The notes beneath the pieces were generated by a model. That model was given only the letters and a program-made list of their open reading frames with translations, did not search any database and was not told the origin of the DNA. From positions 82,430 to 146,429 of the forward strand of contig JAAEAF010003347.1 of assembly GCA_011037195.1 (NCBI GenBank): 64,000 nt of DNA, given 5' to 3'. The translations under genes and the position numbers were made by a program. Positions 45,483-56,863 of this stretch are shown here, one piece after another. This DNA is from Triatoma infestans. Its lineage: Eukaryota > Arthropoda > Insecta > Hemiptera > Reduviidae. The number at the start of each line of letters is the position of its first letter. The stretch's first letter is position 1.

Positions 45483-47269
45483 GCAAGTTAGTCCCTAATA
45501 GTTGTGTTTGTAGGGCACACCGTATGCAGTTGTCTATGTGCAATGTGTACAACTGTTAGCTATTATATGTAGGGGTGGAGCTAAGAGATTTATCTGTTAG
45601 TTCGCTAAACCAGAGTAGCTATCTTGGTACACAAAAACTACCACTGTTTAGATCCTGTATGGATTGTGTGAATGCTCGTGATGTCTTATATAAATGTTAT
45701 TTGTGTTGTGGTACGCGCAGGGATGTCAGGATGAACTTAAAAACTAACTAGTCTACTTCACTTTCCAATAAGTCAAGAACCAGTTCGATCCCTAGAGAAG
45801 TATGTCCAGCGATACTTGATCTTGGAATATTTTATGTTATCTCCTACAAAAATAACTGCCAATGAGAACTTACTTTTAATGGACCATAAACAACAACAAA
45901 ACAAACACAAATTAGTTTATCTAGTAATAAAATAAAAAAGTTTTTCTCCAAAATATAATTATAATTATTTTCATCAAAAACTTACTTATCATCAATTGCG
46001 GCCATGTTGTTGATGGAACAAAAAAAAAGTTAACATACTTTGTGACTCTCTCGGTATTTCGGGCAATACTCACTGTATAAAACTAGTATATACCCTCTTT
46101 ACGTTGACGGGTTCTTTCAAGTCCGTTTACAGTGGAAAGTGTTTTATGGTACATTATGTATACGATACGCTAGGAACTAATGGGTTTTTTAGAGACATTA
46201 AACATAGAGAAAAAAATTTTTAAATTTGAATTTAATTTGTCAATTAAGAAATGTAGTAAGAGTAGCTTGATTTTTTTTTAATTTTTATAAAGAAAATCTA
46301 TTTTTGGAATGTTCTGAGAAAACAATGACTATTACTTTTCTTATAATACCGCCATTTCAATAAATTTTTATAGTTCCACAGTCCATACAACATTATGGAG
46401 ACTTAATGTGAAATATGTTGGCTTCAAAGAAAAATTGTCCAAATTAAAGTCCAAGAATTGCTGTAATTTAGGTCTGAATTATACGAAGACCTACTGCTTG
46501 TAACAGAGCGAAGTAAGTAATAAGTAGTTGATAGTAAGTTGAACTATTAGATGGAAGGATCTTTGGTTTTTATCTTGATTTGGTTGTTGCAAGATAGGAA
46601 GCTTTTTATGTGAACTGCCTTGAACGGAGTTCAGCTGTGCAAAACCAAAGACTACTACCATTCTAGTACTACTGAGAGTAGGTTCATTTAGTTTAAAAAT
46701 GTTGAAGCAAAACCACTTCATGTTACTACCACCCTTTCACTGTTGGCCAGCACTTTAAGCACTCCAGTTTTCACGTTTAGTAAATGTGACCTTTACACTT
46801 AACAGTGCCTCTCATCATTCTAACCACTTTAATTTGATCATTTACTTTTTTCTTTTGTTTAAAAAAAAAAACAAAAAATCGTTTGGTATTTGTTTTCTTT
46901 TAATGCTTTTAGTATTTTGTTTTGTTTGTTTTATTTTTGTTCTTAAAAACTCCATATTTGTTTTTAAATATATATATTTAAAATTGAGAAGGCAAGTTTT
47001 AGTCCTCGTAGTTTTAAACGATGGTAGGAACTGCAAACGAGTAATATAAAAAATATTTGTCTAAGTAGATTTCCTCCCCGTATTAATATAATTTTATTTG
47101 GGATCACAACTATTTTGATTGGGGAATCACAACCAGAAATGGAAAAATCAAATTGAGGAATGCACAAATTTGATATTCCGTTTACCGTCTCACCATCGCT
47201 TCCGATAAGAAGATTTTTTCAACCATAATTCATTAGCTGGGAATTACTGAGGTTACTGATTTTTTTTCC
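45483..47269. other. AT-rich DNA, no gene seen
   Basis: No RNA gene or motif-bearing frame was seen. 46849-47049 is T-rich low complexity. Confidence 0.5.
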
Positions 47270-47370
47270 CCCCCGTTTTGCGCAATTTCTCGAAAATGGC
47301 TCCAACGATTTTTATTAAACTTCTATTAAATTGATTTCAAGGTTTGCAGGTGTCCGACAGAGACTCTGTC

Positions 47371-47404
<34 letters not shown>

Positions 47405-48060
47405 ATGTGTGCGTTTTTATTTATGTAAAGAGCGTAACTCAAAAACAAACTTTTTACTTTATTTTGTGTTGATATCAAATGAGATCCAGCATGAAGTTTA
47501 TCCTCAAAAATCACTCAATCGGGGGAATAAATACTATAATGGATGTGTTAGGTGGAGAGAATTTAGATCTGGTTGATGATATAAGAAGAAGACTTGGTTA
47601 TCACTGGTTAACTATTATATTAATTAAGAGATACAGACTGCCTGGACTTTACAATCGAGAAATGTTTAAGGTAGAGTGGTATGAAAATGACACGTGGGGA
47701 TAGGATATATTGAACTGCATTCAACTGTGTTTATGGACTGTCCGCCGCTATATTTATACAGTTTCTCCCACTCCAGTCCGAGAGAATGGTTTTGGGTTTT
47801 GTTTTTCTTCTCTTTGCTGAGCTTCTCTTTGGTTGCTGTTACAATAATTACCTTTTTCAGGTTTTTACTGTTTTTCTCGAAAAACAGCTCCAACGATTTT
47901 CTTTAAACTTTACACATATACACAAATAGTTCTAATATTTTTATTCGTAACTTTTTTCCTGGAAGAGTGACTTTCAGATGCATTCCACTAAAGTGGGGGG
48001 CCGGCGGTCTCCTAGGGGACCTTGAGATTTTGAAAAGGGGAGTTGTGAAAAAACAATACA
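47270..48060 (+). repeat. Copy of the 2780-3772 family interrupted by an LTR-like repeat
   Basis: cgcaatttctcgaaaatggc and ccaacgatttttattaaact at 47280-47330, a GT microsatellite at 47383-47404 and another unit at 47855-48060 (tttctcgaaaaacagctcc) are family landmarks. The insert at 47535-47846 separates them. Confidence 0.55.
47535..47846 (+). mobile_element. LTR-like repeat family C, complete copy, 5-bp imperfect TSD
   Basis: tataatggatgtgttaggtgg to gttgctgttacaata, flanked by AATAC (47530-47534) and ATTAC (47847-47851). The host repeat continues across the site. Internal blocks match 4740-5030 and 5045-5279: aagaaatgtttaaggtagag, tatggactgtccgccgc. Probably a solo LTR or a non-autonomous element. 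Confidence 0.6.
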
Positions 48061-48391
48061 TATAATAAAATGAATTTTTGATAGATTTCTTTAAATAATT
48101 AAATATGAAAAAGACAGGAAACAAAACATATTAAGAATTATTAAAGTACTTCATTTTTTAAACTGCATTTTTTTTATTATACGAGAACCAGATTTTTTTG
48201 TATGCAACTCTCTCGTTATGCACTACACGCTCATTGAAAATTATTTTAATTTCTTGATTTTTAATATTTTTCTTAATTTTTCTCTCATTTTGTTTTCTTT
48301 GTTTATTAAGCAAATTACATTGCAAGTATAAAAAGATAAAAAAAAAAAACTTTTTTTAATTTTTTCAAATGATCACAAGAATGTTTTCTCT
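48061..48391. other. AT-rich spacer
   Basis: Nothing was recognised. It contains adjoining poly-A and poly-T runs near 48340-48356. Confidence 0.5.
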
Positions 48392-48801
48392 TGTAATGTT
48401 ATTGGTGTGATGTGTTGTAGTGTAGTGGTTTGTGGCGTGAGCTGTTTAGTAAAGGACTTGTAAGTATGTATGTTTAAGAGAGAAGTATTAGTAATAGCTC
48501 AAGAGAGCACCACAGTTTTTGAAATAATTATATTATTCTCTAAAAGAATTTAATCTTTACAATATCACAATAATATGCTTATAAGTATACTGAAGCTAGC
48601 TAGATTGATTTAACTTAAACTGGCACTAATGTTAACTGATAGAATGTCTGATTCAGACTGTCCTGAAAGAATGCCTTCTCTTGTTAGTACAAATCTTCCC
48701 CTGTGAGAAGAAGGGGTAGACAATGCTAACAAGGTTCATGAACTCTAAAAGCCAATGGTGGTGTTCTACCTGATTAGTTCCTTTTGCCAGCGAATGTTAC
48801 A
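48392..48801 (-). mobile_element. Solo LTR, family B copy 3
   Basis: The reverse complement of 12862-13271 in outline: minus-strand start TGTAACATTCGC and end CCAATAACATTACA, 410 bp. The shared block gaaggcattctttcaggaca links it to copy 1. No primer-binding site adjoins it, hence solo. The TSD is not clear. Confidence 0.7.
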
Positions 48802-48959
48802 TTTTTCTTGATATTACAAATAAAATATTTTTCTATATTTCTGGCATCCATCACACTCTACATTCAAACAATATTAAAATTAAGTATTTCTAGGATGGCA
48901 AAAAGGTTTGAGTTCCAGTGTTGCAGCAAGGTGCCGTTTTAGTGTACGGTTCTAATCAG

Positions 48960-49400
48960 TGAGAATTAAATTTTTTGCTAAATTAAAATCTGAGAAAAAT
49001 CATTTAAATCGAATGAATTTACAAAATTTCTGATCTTTTTTTTTTCAGGCTTGGACAGGTTTCTCGAAATCACTAGAGGGTTTCTTACTTTGGTTTTAAA
49101 TCGGTTATTTTTTCCGGAAAATTGAGTTTATGCAGAGTTCTGTGGATTATAGAAGGTCGTTAGACATTCTTCTAAAATCCCTTCTTTCTGAGTTTGAAGA
49201 AAATCGGTTGATAGGAAGTGCGAATTCTTTCTGAACTTTTTTTTTTCAGTTCTCCGCAATTTTTGTTTGTTGCGGAACAGCGGGCTTGTTTAAACTTGGT
49301 TTACTACTAAGATCTATCACATTTGTTTGATTCTTTTTTTTGAAAAAATTAATATTAAGATTTTCTTGAGGAGGAGAGGGTGGAATTCTGGAATATTTTT
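48960..49400 (+). repeat. Diverged fragment of the 2780-3772 family
   Basis: The tttctcgaaa, gttgataggaagtgcg and aaacttggtttac blocks and a G-rich gaggaggagagggtgg tract follow the order of one internal unit and a half. Confidence 0.5.
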
Positions 49401-49676
49401 TTCTAGAATATTAAGGTTTTGATTTACTTAGTCTACCATAAAATAATGGATTTACTCTTTTCTTTCAATTTTGTTTTTATCATGGGTTCTATCATTTATT
49501 GTGTCTCTAAACTGCTTGTGCTGCTTTTCTAGCCGTCAGTAAGAGCGTAGGAATGTACAAAAGATAGGTGTGTGAGTGGTGAACTAGATGTTGCTGTAAT
49601 AGGATCCGAAGAGTGGGATCCAATGCAGAGAGATTTAGAGACAAAATTGAGAATCTCACTCGCTATTAAGCTAGAC

Positions 49677-49677
<1 letters not shown>

Positions 49678-49717
<40 letters not shown>
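49678..49717. repeat. (GA)n microsatellite
   Basis: About nineteen GA units. Confidence 0.9.
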
Positions 49718-49718
<1 letters not shown>

Positions 49719-52439
49719 CTACAGAACTCTGTAATATATATATATAATATATTATTCAGTTGCGCTAGCCCTATGGGGAGGAGTTTTTAGAACAGTTTAT
49801 AGAGCAGTTACAACGCTTCAGCAACCAACTACTACTTTTCTCTTTATTCAGCCTAAACCTCTCGCTCCCTAATTTCTATTTACATATAAATTCTTGACAG
49901 TTTTGTGTCTATATTTTATTATACAGTGTTCAGCATTCATTCTAGCTTTTTTCTCAAAAACCCTTCCTCATTAATTTCTCTCCTTCTAAAACCTATTAAA
50001 TTGCCTATGAGTAGTTAAATACAACAATTTCACACGTTACCTGTGTGTAATATGTAATCGTATGTGTGATAGCGAATATCCCGGGATTCTTCCCTAAATA
50101 AAAGGATGTTTCATATCTGTGTCCCTGTCAGATATCTGACAAAAATCAAAACAAGTACCTGTTTCATTTATTAAATATTCTTACAAAAACCTTTTAACGC
50201 TTTAAATTAAAAACAACAATATAAACCTCATTTTTATAATTCCTTTGAACTGTTTTAAAAAAGGTGATAAACTTCACAAATGTTATCTTTATAAGGTAAA
50301 AAGAAAAGTTAATGGAGGAAATCTTTTTAAGAAAAGTGGAAAATGTAAAGGAAATAATTAAGAAAATTTAATTGCCTTTAATTGAGAAAATGGGTGTTAA
50401 TTTTAATTATAGATGACATTTGAACTCTCACAACACTCACTTAAGCGTTCACTTAATTACACCAAGTTTAAAAAACTGGCAGAAAGCTTATAATATCCGG
50501 CTTGTGTACCCACAAGCACACATTACCTTACTAAGCGCTAAACCAACTTTCTGTATCTAAACTTAACATCTACTTCAACTCCTAAAAAAATATGAGTACT
50601 TTTTTTTCACGCTACTTAGTGTTTAACTTTTTATCGCGTCCCTAATTATCTCTTCTCTTATATACATATAATTGCTAATATTAGCTGTTTAAACAAAATT
50701 ATATAAAAAAAAATACTGTTTGCACATAACATATATGTTTATCTTTCATTATGGAGATTATTTTGAATTTACCTTTTTAAAGTAATTTATTAATCTAATC
50801 ACCTCTGTTTGTTCATATTGTTTATAATTCATAATGAATGTATTTTTGCAATATAGATGAAATTCGATATATCCTAATGAAAAGATCAGACTTTTTTTTT
50901 TTTTTTGTTTCATTGGCCAAATTTCCTCCCCATTTATCCGCTGAAACATAAAATTCTTAAATATTTTATATGGTATTGGTTGAATGAAAATACATTACTG
51001 ACATTTTAAAGATTTTACTAGAAAGAAAATTATTTAATTAAGTAAAAAAATATGTAATGGAGTAAAGTCAGTAAAATTTGCCACACAAAAGTTGGACACA
51101 ATAGTTCCACTATCAACCGGTTTTATCGGGACTGTCATCAACGGTCACCAAACCTACTTCATCTACACATTACCTCCTTTTGTCATGCCCACTGCAATTT
51201 TTTTTTTGGCGAATGAACTTTATTAAGGACAGCCCCTACAGGATGGAGAAACTAAATCAAGAGTATCGCCGTTTCACAAGTCTGGCGATAACTTTAAGGA
51301 GTTAAAATGTCTCAGGATCAACTTTGAAAGGTTCACTAAGTTAGCCTCACTAGCTAATCTACCGTTAGAACAAGCAAGAGTTTTAATAGCCCCTCACATC
51401 AGGCAACGCTAGCATTCATTATATCATCACTACTCGCTCGGTCACTCTAAACTCCATTTACTCTTCTGTTCCCACAAAGTACGTTATATATAAATTGTAT
51501 GTATAGTGTCTTCAGAATCACAGATATTCATGCAAGAGATGTATGTGCCGAACGACGAGTGATATGGTAGCGTTGGCGGTGACTTCGTGATGTTGTTGCA
51601 TGTTAGCTTGCAGATTTAAGACTCATTTAAGACTGGAGCTCTAAATTTGGGCATATTTATACTAAATTTTGTAGAGTTTAAAAACGGAACTTATTTCTAA
51701 TAATCTGTCCACCCGTTCGAACGCTTCATTTTCATTGATACATCAGATGCGCATTACATACAATCTGTGGCGCGGTTCGTGCGGTAGATGTAGAAAACAG
51801 GGGTCGGTGTAGCTGTAGTCTTGAAAGTGATATTTCACATCTTTTTCAATTTCATAACCAAATAGATTTAAAAAACAAATATATTTTGTTCTATATAAAA
51901 AAAAATTATGATAGAAAGAAGTTTTACACTTCGTTTTTAAAATTTGTAACACATCCTTTTTAGAATTATTGATGCTATATCCTCTACATTTCTCCATTTT
52001 AAATAAACATACATTCTAATTATTTTGTTAATAATTATTTGAATACACAGTTATTTTAATCCAAGAAATAAACAAACACGTCGCCATTAGAATACTTCCA
52101 TTAACACACCTACAACCTTGCCTTACGGTTACCAATCCTTACCCCTCAATGTTCCCAATCTCTTTCGCCCGCCGCCCCCTCATAAAGAATTTCTTAAAAG
52201 TTATAATCACTGCTTAATTTTTCAAATAATTTGCAAAATCCGTTTACACATAGAAGTTACTATGTTAGTTTTTCAAAAATTATTGCAACATCAAAATATA
52301 AAATTAAAATAAAAAAAACCTTTGTAGCGTGTGTCGAGGTTAGCATCAACAAAACAGAATATGCAAGCGTAAAGTACAGTATTTATTTGGAGTAAACCAA
52401 GTATACAAAATAAACTTTTTAACGCAATCAAAAAAAAGC
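49718..52439. other. AT-rich DNA, no gene seen
   Basis: No coding motifs, RNA genes or repeat partners were found. It is the longest unassigned stretch in the right half. Confidence 0.5.
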
Positions 52440-52450
52440 AAATATATCAT

Positions 52451-53449
52451 TTTTTTTTTTAAATACGTTTATTGATATTTACAACTGTATGTATAATACA
52501 ATAAGCAAAAATGATTAACGAAAATAATGACATGCGCACATGTGAGGGACATTATTCAATAATAATGTCCCTTATTGTTTACTTAGGCAGTTTGATTATG
52601 GAAAAGTAAATCTGGCGGCCACAGACGTTTCAAACGGCGGGGAGGACTACCTGGAATGTGGGCAGAGGCCAATTGTAGGACGAGAGGGTTAGGATGAAGG
52701 AGGAGAGATTCATGGAATTTTTTGTAACGGGAAGATATCATTTCTGTGATGAAAGGGATTTTTAGGTCGTTGTGTAAGGTCAGGTTGGATACGTAATATG
52801 GGGCTTGGGTAATTTTGCGGAGGATTTTGGATTGGAGGGACTGGATTCTTTTTGAATTGGTACGCTTGGTTGAGCCGCAGACTTCAAGTCCAAATTGGTC
52901 GTAAAATTGTTTTGTATATAAGTGCTTTGTTGTCTAATGAGAGTTTGGAACGTTTGTCTAGTAGATTAAGAAGAAGTCTGTATCGAGTTTTTAGCTCTTG
53001 TCGTTTAAGTGTAGTATGTGGGTTCCTCGTGAGTCTTTTGTCCAAATACGTACCTAGGTATTTCACGGTGTCTGCAACAGGGATGGGTGTGTTATTATAA
53101 TATAGTGAAGGACAAGTTCCTCGGCGAAGTGTAAACGTTATATTGGTGCTCTTACACACATTAATTTTAATTTTCCATTGTTTGCTCCATAGTTCTACTT
53201 TCTGTAGGTGATTTTGGATATTGTAGGTGACGGATTGTGGATCTGGATCGGAAGAAAGGAAAGCTGTGTCATCTGCAAATGAGGCGGTGATTGTGTGTGA
53301 GGATTGTGGAATATCGGATGTATAGAGGGTGTAAAGTAAAGGGCCTAGAATACTTACTTGCGGTACTCCGGCCCTAGCGAGGAAACTGGAGGAAAACTTA
53401 GAGCTATGTCTGGCCCGGGAGTATCGTTCAGTGAGGTAGGATTTTAGGA
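52451..53449 (-). mobile_element. 5'-truncated Jockey-type LINE with TSD
   Basis: The 11-bp duplication AAATATATCAT lies at 52440-52450 and 53450-53460. The T run at 52451-52460 is the poly-A of a minus-strand element. The 5' truncation falls in the RT fingers/palm. Confidence 0.85.
52589..53448 (-). pseudogene. Jockey-type reverse transcriptase, C-terminal part
   Basis: One frame runs from 53448 to the stop near 52884: KSYLTERYSRARHSSKFSS, GVPQVSILGPLLYTLYTSDI (Val replaces the second Gly of the GVPQGS motif), FADDTAFL (catalytic pair, near 53275), then WSKQWKIKIN and VKYLGTYLDKRL. A short deletion at about 52885, just after LRPIWT, shifts the frame; the rest then reads QSKILRKITQAPYYVSN and HEDL-like HNDLKIPFITEMI to RLKRLWPPDLL. 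There is no RNase H, consistent with Jockey. Only one frame lesion and one motif substitution are seen, so it is moderately young. It is inactive because of truncation. Confidence 0.85.
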
Positions 53450-53460
53450 AAATATATCAT

Positions 53461-54112
53461 ATATGTTTATATTTTCACATGTGAGCCAAAACTAGGAAGG
53501 TTATATCTCGAAGATCGATGTATCGTAAACAGTGCCTTGATATATTAAAGGATCATATAAATATTTAAAGTATATCATCAGAGTGAATTAAACAAAATTC
53601 ATTTTAAAATTATTAATATTTTAGCTAAGATCTTGGGAGGTAATTGAAACTATTTACTATAGAAGACAACAAAGTAGCAAAGTAAATAATGTACATTAAT
53701 AATGGACTTTTGTAATTATGTATTTAAAACTTAATAGCTTGTTGAATTAATTATGAAAATGCGTTCAACTGAGTTGTTTCAATCATTTCTGATAAGATTA
53801 TTTAGGACTTAACAAAATAATAACCATAAGTTTACAGTTTACAGAACTGTTTACAGTTTCCAGTTTATAAGTTTACAGAACTGGAGCAAAAGTAATTTAT
53901 TGAATAATAGAAAGTTATTATTTTATTGAATACAATTCTAAAACTCTTATTTCTTTTGTAGGAAATAGATTTTTAGTTCTATAACAGCTGAGTTATATAA
54001 ACATAGAATAGAAGAGTAGAAAGAAGTTTTCTCAGAGTGGGTCAGCTGAGTATTCTAGCTAGAAACTTTTAAGAAAGTGTGTGAAAGAAAACGTTAAACA
54101 ACGAAGAGGAGC
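53461..54112. other. AT-rich DNA, no gene seen
   Basis: A short local duplication (agtttacagtttacagaactg with a variant just after, 53829-53882) is the only structure noticed. Confidence 0.5.
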
Positions 54113-54546
54113 GGGATTAGCTCAGTGATAGCGCATTGGATAGTAAATAAATGTGCATGTTACAGAATGATACTGTGTGAATAGTTACACTGAATAAGTA
54201 CTATCTTACAGCTTAGTATTTCATAATAATTCATAAAAAAAAAAAAATGCTGATATTCTGAAAATCGTTTCGTCTGTCTGTTGTCATGTTTTTGTTCCAA
54301 ATTATAAACACTATTTGATTCACTTAATTGATTTGAATATGCTAAATAAGGCAAGGGATTAGGTCCCAACGCGGAAGTCCCAGGTTCGAGTCCAGTGCTA
54401 CCCTTAGATTTTTCTTCCTAGGAGCCTCTACAGCTCACTCTCCGGTGATGGGCAGCATTGCTTGGAACCAGAGAACGCTGGCTGTAAACTGAGAAAGCTC
54501 CGGGTGCAAATGACTTTAGGCGTTGATGTGCCTTTAAAAAAAAAAT
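54113..54546 (+). repeat. tRNA-derived SINE family 1 with insertion between A and B boxes
   Basis: The head attagctcagtgatagcgc (A box, 54117-54136) is separated from aggtcccaacgcggaagtcc and GGTTCGAGTCC (B box, 54383-54393) by about 210 bp of AT-rich insert. The paralogue at 3798-3990 has the two parts close together. The body contains ctacagctcactctccgg. The 3' end forms AGGC-loop-GCCT and then TTTAAAAAAA, similar to the end of the I-group LINE at 25929-25988. Confidence 0.7.
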
Positions 54547-54883
54547 GAATAAATACAACGTACAATTGGGAGTAGCATTTAATTTAATGCAATTATCAAC
54601 TAAATTCATAGACAATTTTCCAAGAAAGGTGCCTAAAATTTGGCGAATCTATACAACCTGCTCATTCTCAAAAATTCCCATATGACCTGGTACTTAGAAT
54701 AGAAGTACATCCTTTAAAGAAGAAAGCTCTTCCTCTTTTCTAGAACATTCTTGTCCCAACTTTGGGGTGAAGATACATGAATTTAGCGCCTTCAAAGCAG
54801 TAAATTAGTGTTATGTATCCGCTCATCAGCAATGTGACTAATTAAAACTATTGGTTGCTCTCATAGCAAATCAGCTATTGAGG
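54547..54883. other. Unassigned AT-rich DNA
   Basis: Nothing was recognised. It ends in CTAC, which is duplicated after the LTR insert. Confidence 0.5.
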
Positions 54884-54887
54884 CTAC

Positions 54888-54989
54888 TGTAGTGGAATCG
54901 TTTATTGGATGATTTGATCCCACCGTGATACCACCAGATGTATTGGAATCGTTTATCGGATGATCTGATCCCACCGTGATGCCACCAGA
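54888..54989 (-). repeat. Two 51-bp units of LTR end plus primer-binding site
   Basis: On the plus strand both start TGTA(G/T)TGGAATCG and end with GATCCCACCGTGAT(A/G)CCACCAGA, that is, an LTR terminus joined to a primer-site complement. The following LTR starts with the same TGTAGTGGAATCGTTTATTG. They differ from each other at four or five positions. Confidence 0.8.
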
Positions 54990-55611
54990 TGTAGTGGAAT
55001 CGTTTATTGTGATTCCTATGGTATGTAGTAGACGTCTTGAAGAGGGCGGTAGTTAGTTTAGAGATTTTTGGAAGTTAGTGCTCGAATTATTAACACTGAA
55101 TTTATAAAAATAGACTGTATTTGTACAATAATTTAAACGTGAGTAATGGTAACTATTAACAAGAAATACTTAGAAATAAATAGGAGATAAATAACTAACT
55201 ATTTAGAATGATTAAAATAAATGAACTAAGATGCACAACTAAGGAAATAAGTATAAATAAAACCTGTATAGGGACGCGGAACTGCTGCTTGTATAATGAT
55301 CTTGAACACGTACTGAAGTATAATCATCCCCTCTTCCATGGGGCGAAGTTTATATCAGTGTTAGCAACACTCCCACCAAGACATTTGTCCTAGTGTGCGA
55401 CCTTGGTTAGTTCAGTGACCAGCGATTTAGGTCAGTGGCCAGCTTATCGGTGCTTGCTTTGATGTAAAGTATTGACCCTTGGTTTTGTTTGTTTGGCCGC
55501 GGCCTTGTCTTGAAGACAGCGGCCGGCTAGGCCACTAGTTATAAATTATTCTTTCTTTTTGTTATGTGTTGTGAAGGTTTGACATTGCTATGACCTTGCT
55601 ATGTCATTATA
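54888..55611 (-). mobile_element. Family A LTR with two extra LTR-end/primer-site units, TSD CTAC
   Basis: The insert is bounded by CTAC at 54884-54887 and 55612-55615. A 622-bp LTR (54990-55611) is preceded by two 51-bp direct repeats (54888-54938, 54939-54989). Each repeat is the LTR's terminal sequence plus the primer-site region. It is closest to the LTR at 38501-39146. Confidence 0.8.
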
Positions 55612-55615
55612 CTAC

Positions 55616-56830
55616 CTTATTAAAGCCTATGTGGTTTTCATCAAGGGCAGCAAAAGCAAAAAGCGCTTTGAACAACTCTAGATCAAATCAGCAAACCCTA
55701 GGATCTCTAGTCAGCCCTCGAAAGTGTCTGGCAGACAAGTGACATTTGCTCACCTTGCGGCGGTCTTTTATATTTAGGCTTTCTAATTTTGATAGAGGAT
55801 GATATCCAATCTTTGAGGATGAGATAATAGTCGGCAACCTTTATTGACATTGCTAACATCATTTTGGACCAAACTAAACCCGTATAATTCTTCGCATTCT
55901 TCTCAAATGGGCGCGATTACGTCTTTTTTCAACTCTAAACGCTTGGGGTGATGCCGACGATTCAAAAAAGTAATTCTGGCAGAGACTAAGTTGTTGCAGA
56001 TAATTATTTATTACAAGCGTTTCTGAGAGTTGTTTTGCAGCGCCACAGTAAGCTCTTGAAATGCTTGACTGCCTGTTTTCTTCTTGGTACTTTGTTCAGA
56101 CTTCTTCAATAATTGTTTTGATTTTGAGACTCTGCTAAAACCCTCAGTTTGCCGGCTTTTTATTCCCATTTCTCCTAGCCCTTGGTAGGAGATAGAGGCA
56201 GTTTCTTGGGAGGAAGCTTGGCTGTCAAAGTTGTAGTCTATTCGTGCAATGGGAATGATATAAAGGTAAATATAGAAAAGCGCTTACTACACTGGCATTG
56301 GCAACATTGAGTCTAGCACTAGTGTGACGAAACTTCTTCACCAAGGGCTTCAATTCAAGGGCAAATACTAGAAATAGAATTTAATTTTATATTTTCAGAA
56401 TTTATATTACCTATTAAGTAGGTACAAGTAATGTAAAATACACTCGTTATTTTTTAATAGGAGTAGTTACGAGTATAGAGAACGAAAAGTGGCTTTCCAT
56501 TCGGGGAGAATGTAGGTATTGGAATTTGTTGATTAATCATTGCGGTTGATGTTACTAATACACTGTTGGTATATTTCAGGCAAATCAATTCCATCTTTTA
56601 ATCGGCTTTCATATAACAGTCAAATGTTTGTGGTTTTAATTTTGGATTCATTTCCTCGTCACCATTTTTTCTTTGCCATTTATATGAAATTTTGCATTAC
56701 TTTTCCTATTTTTCTTTTTCTAATTATTGCTTATAAAATTGTGCACATTATCAATGAGGGGAATAATTATGGAAGCGAATTAAAGAGTTTGTATTTTGTA
56801 GAGAATTAATTTCATTTTGTTTTGTCATCT

Positions 56831-56863
<33 letters not shown>

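Noticed and set aside
48392..48801. 4-bp TSD around the family B solo LTR
   Set aside because: The flanks (ctct and tttt) do not match.
54113..54393. Possible tRNA gene with A and B boxes
   Set aside because: The boxes are about 250 bp apart, the cloverleaf is not formed, and the sequence continues into a SINE body with poly-A.
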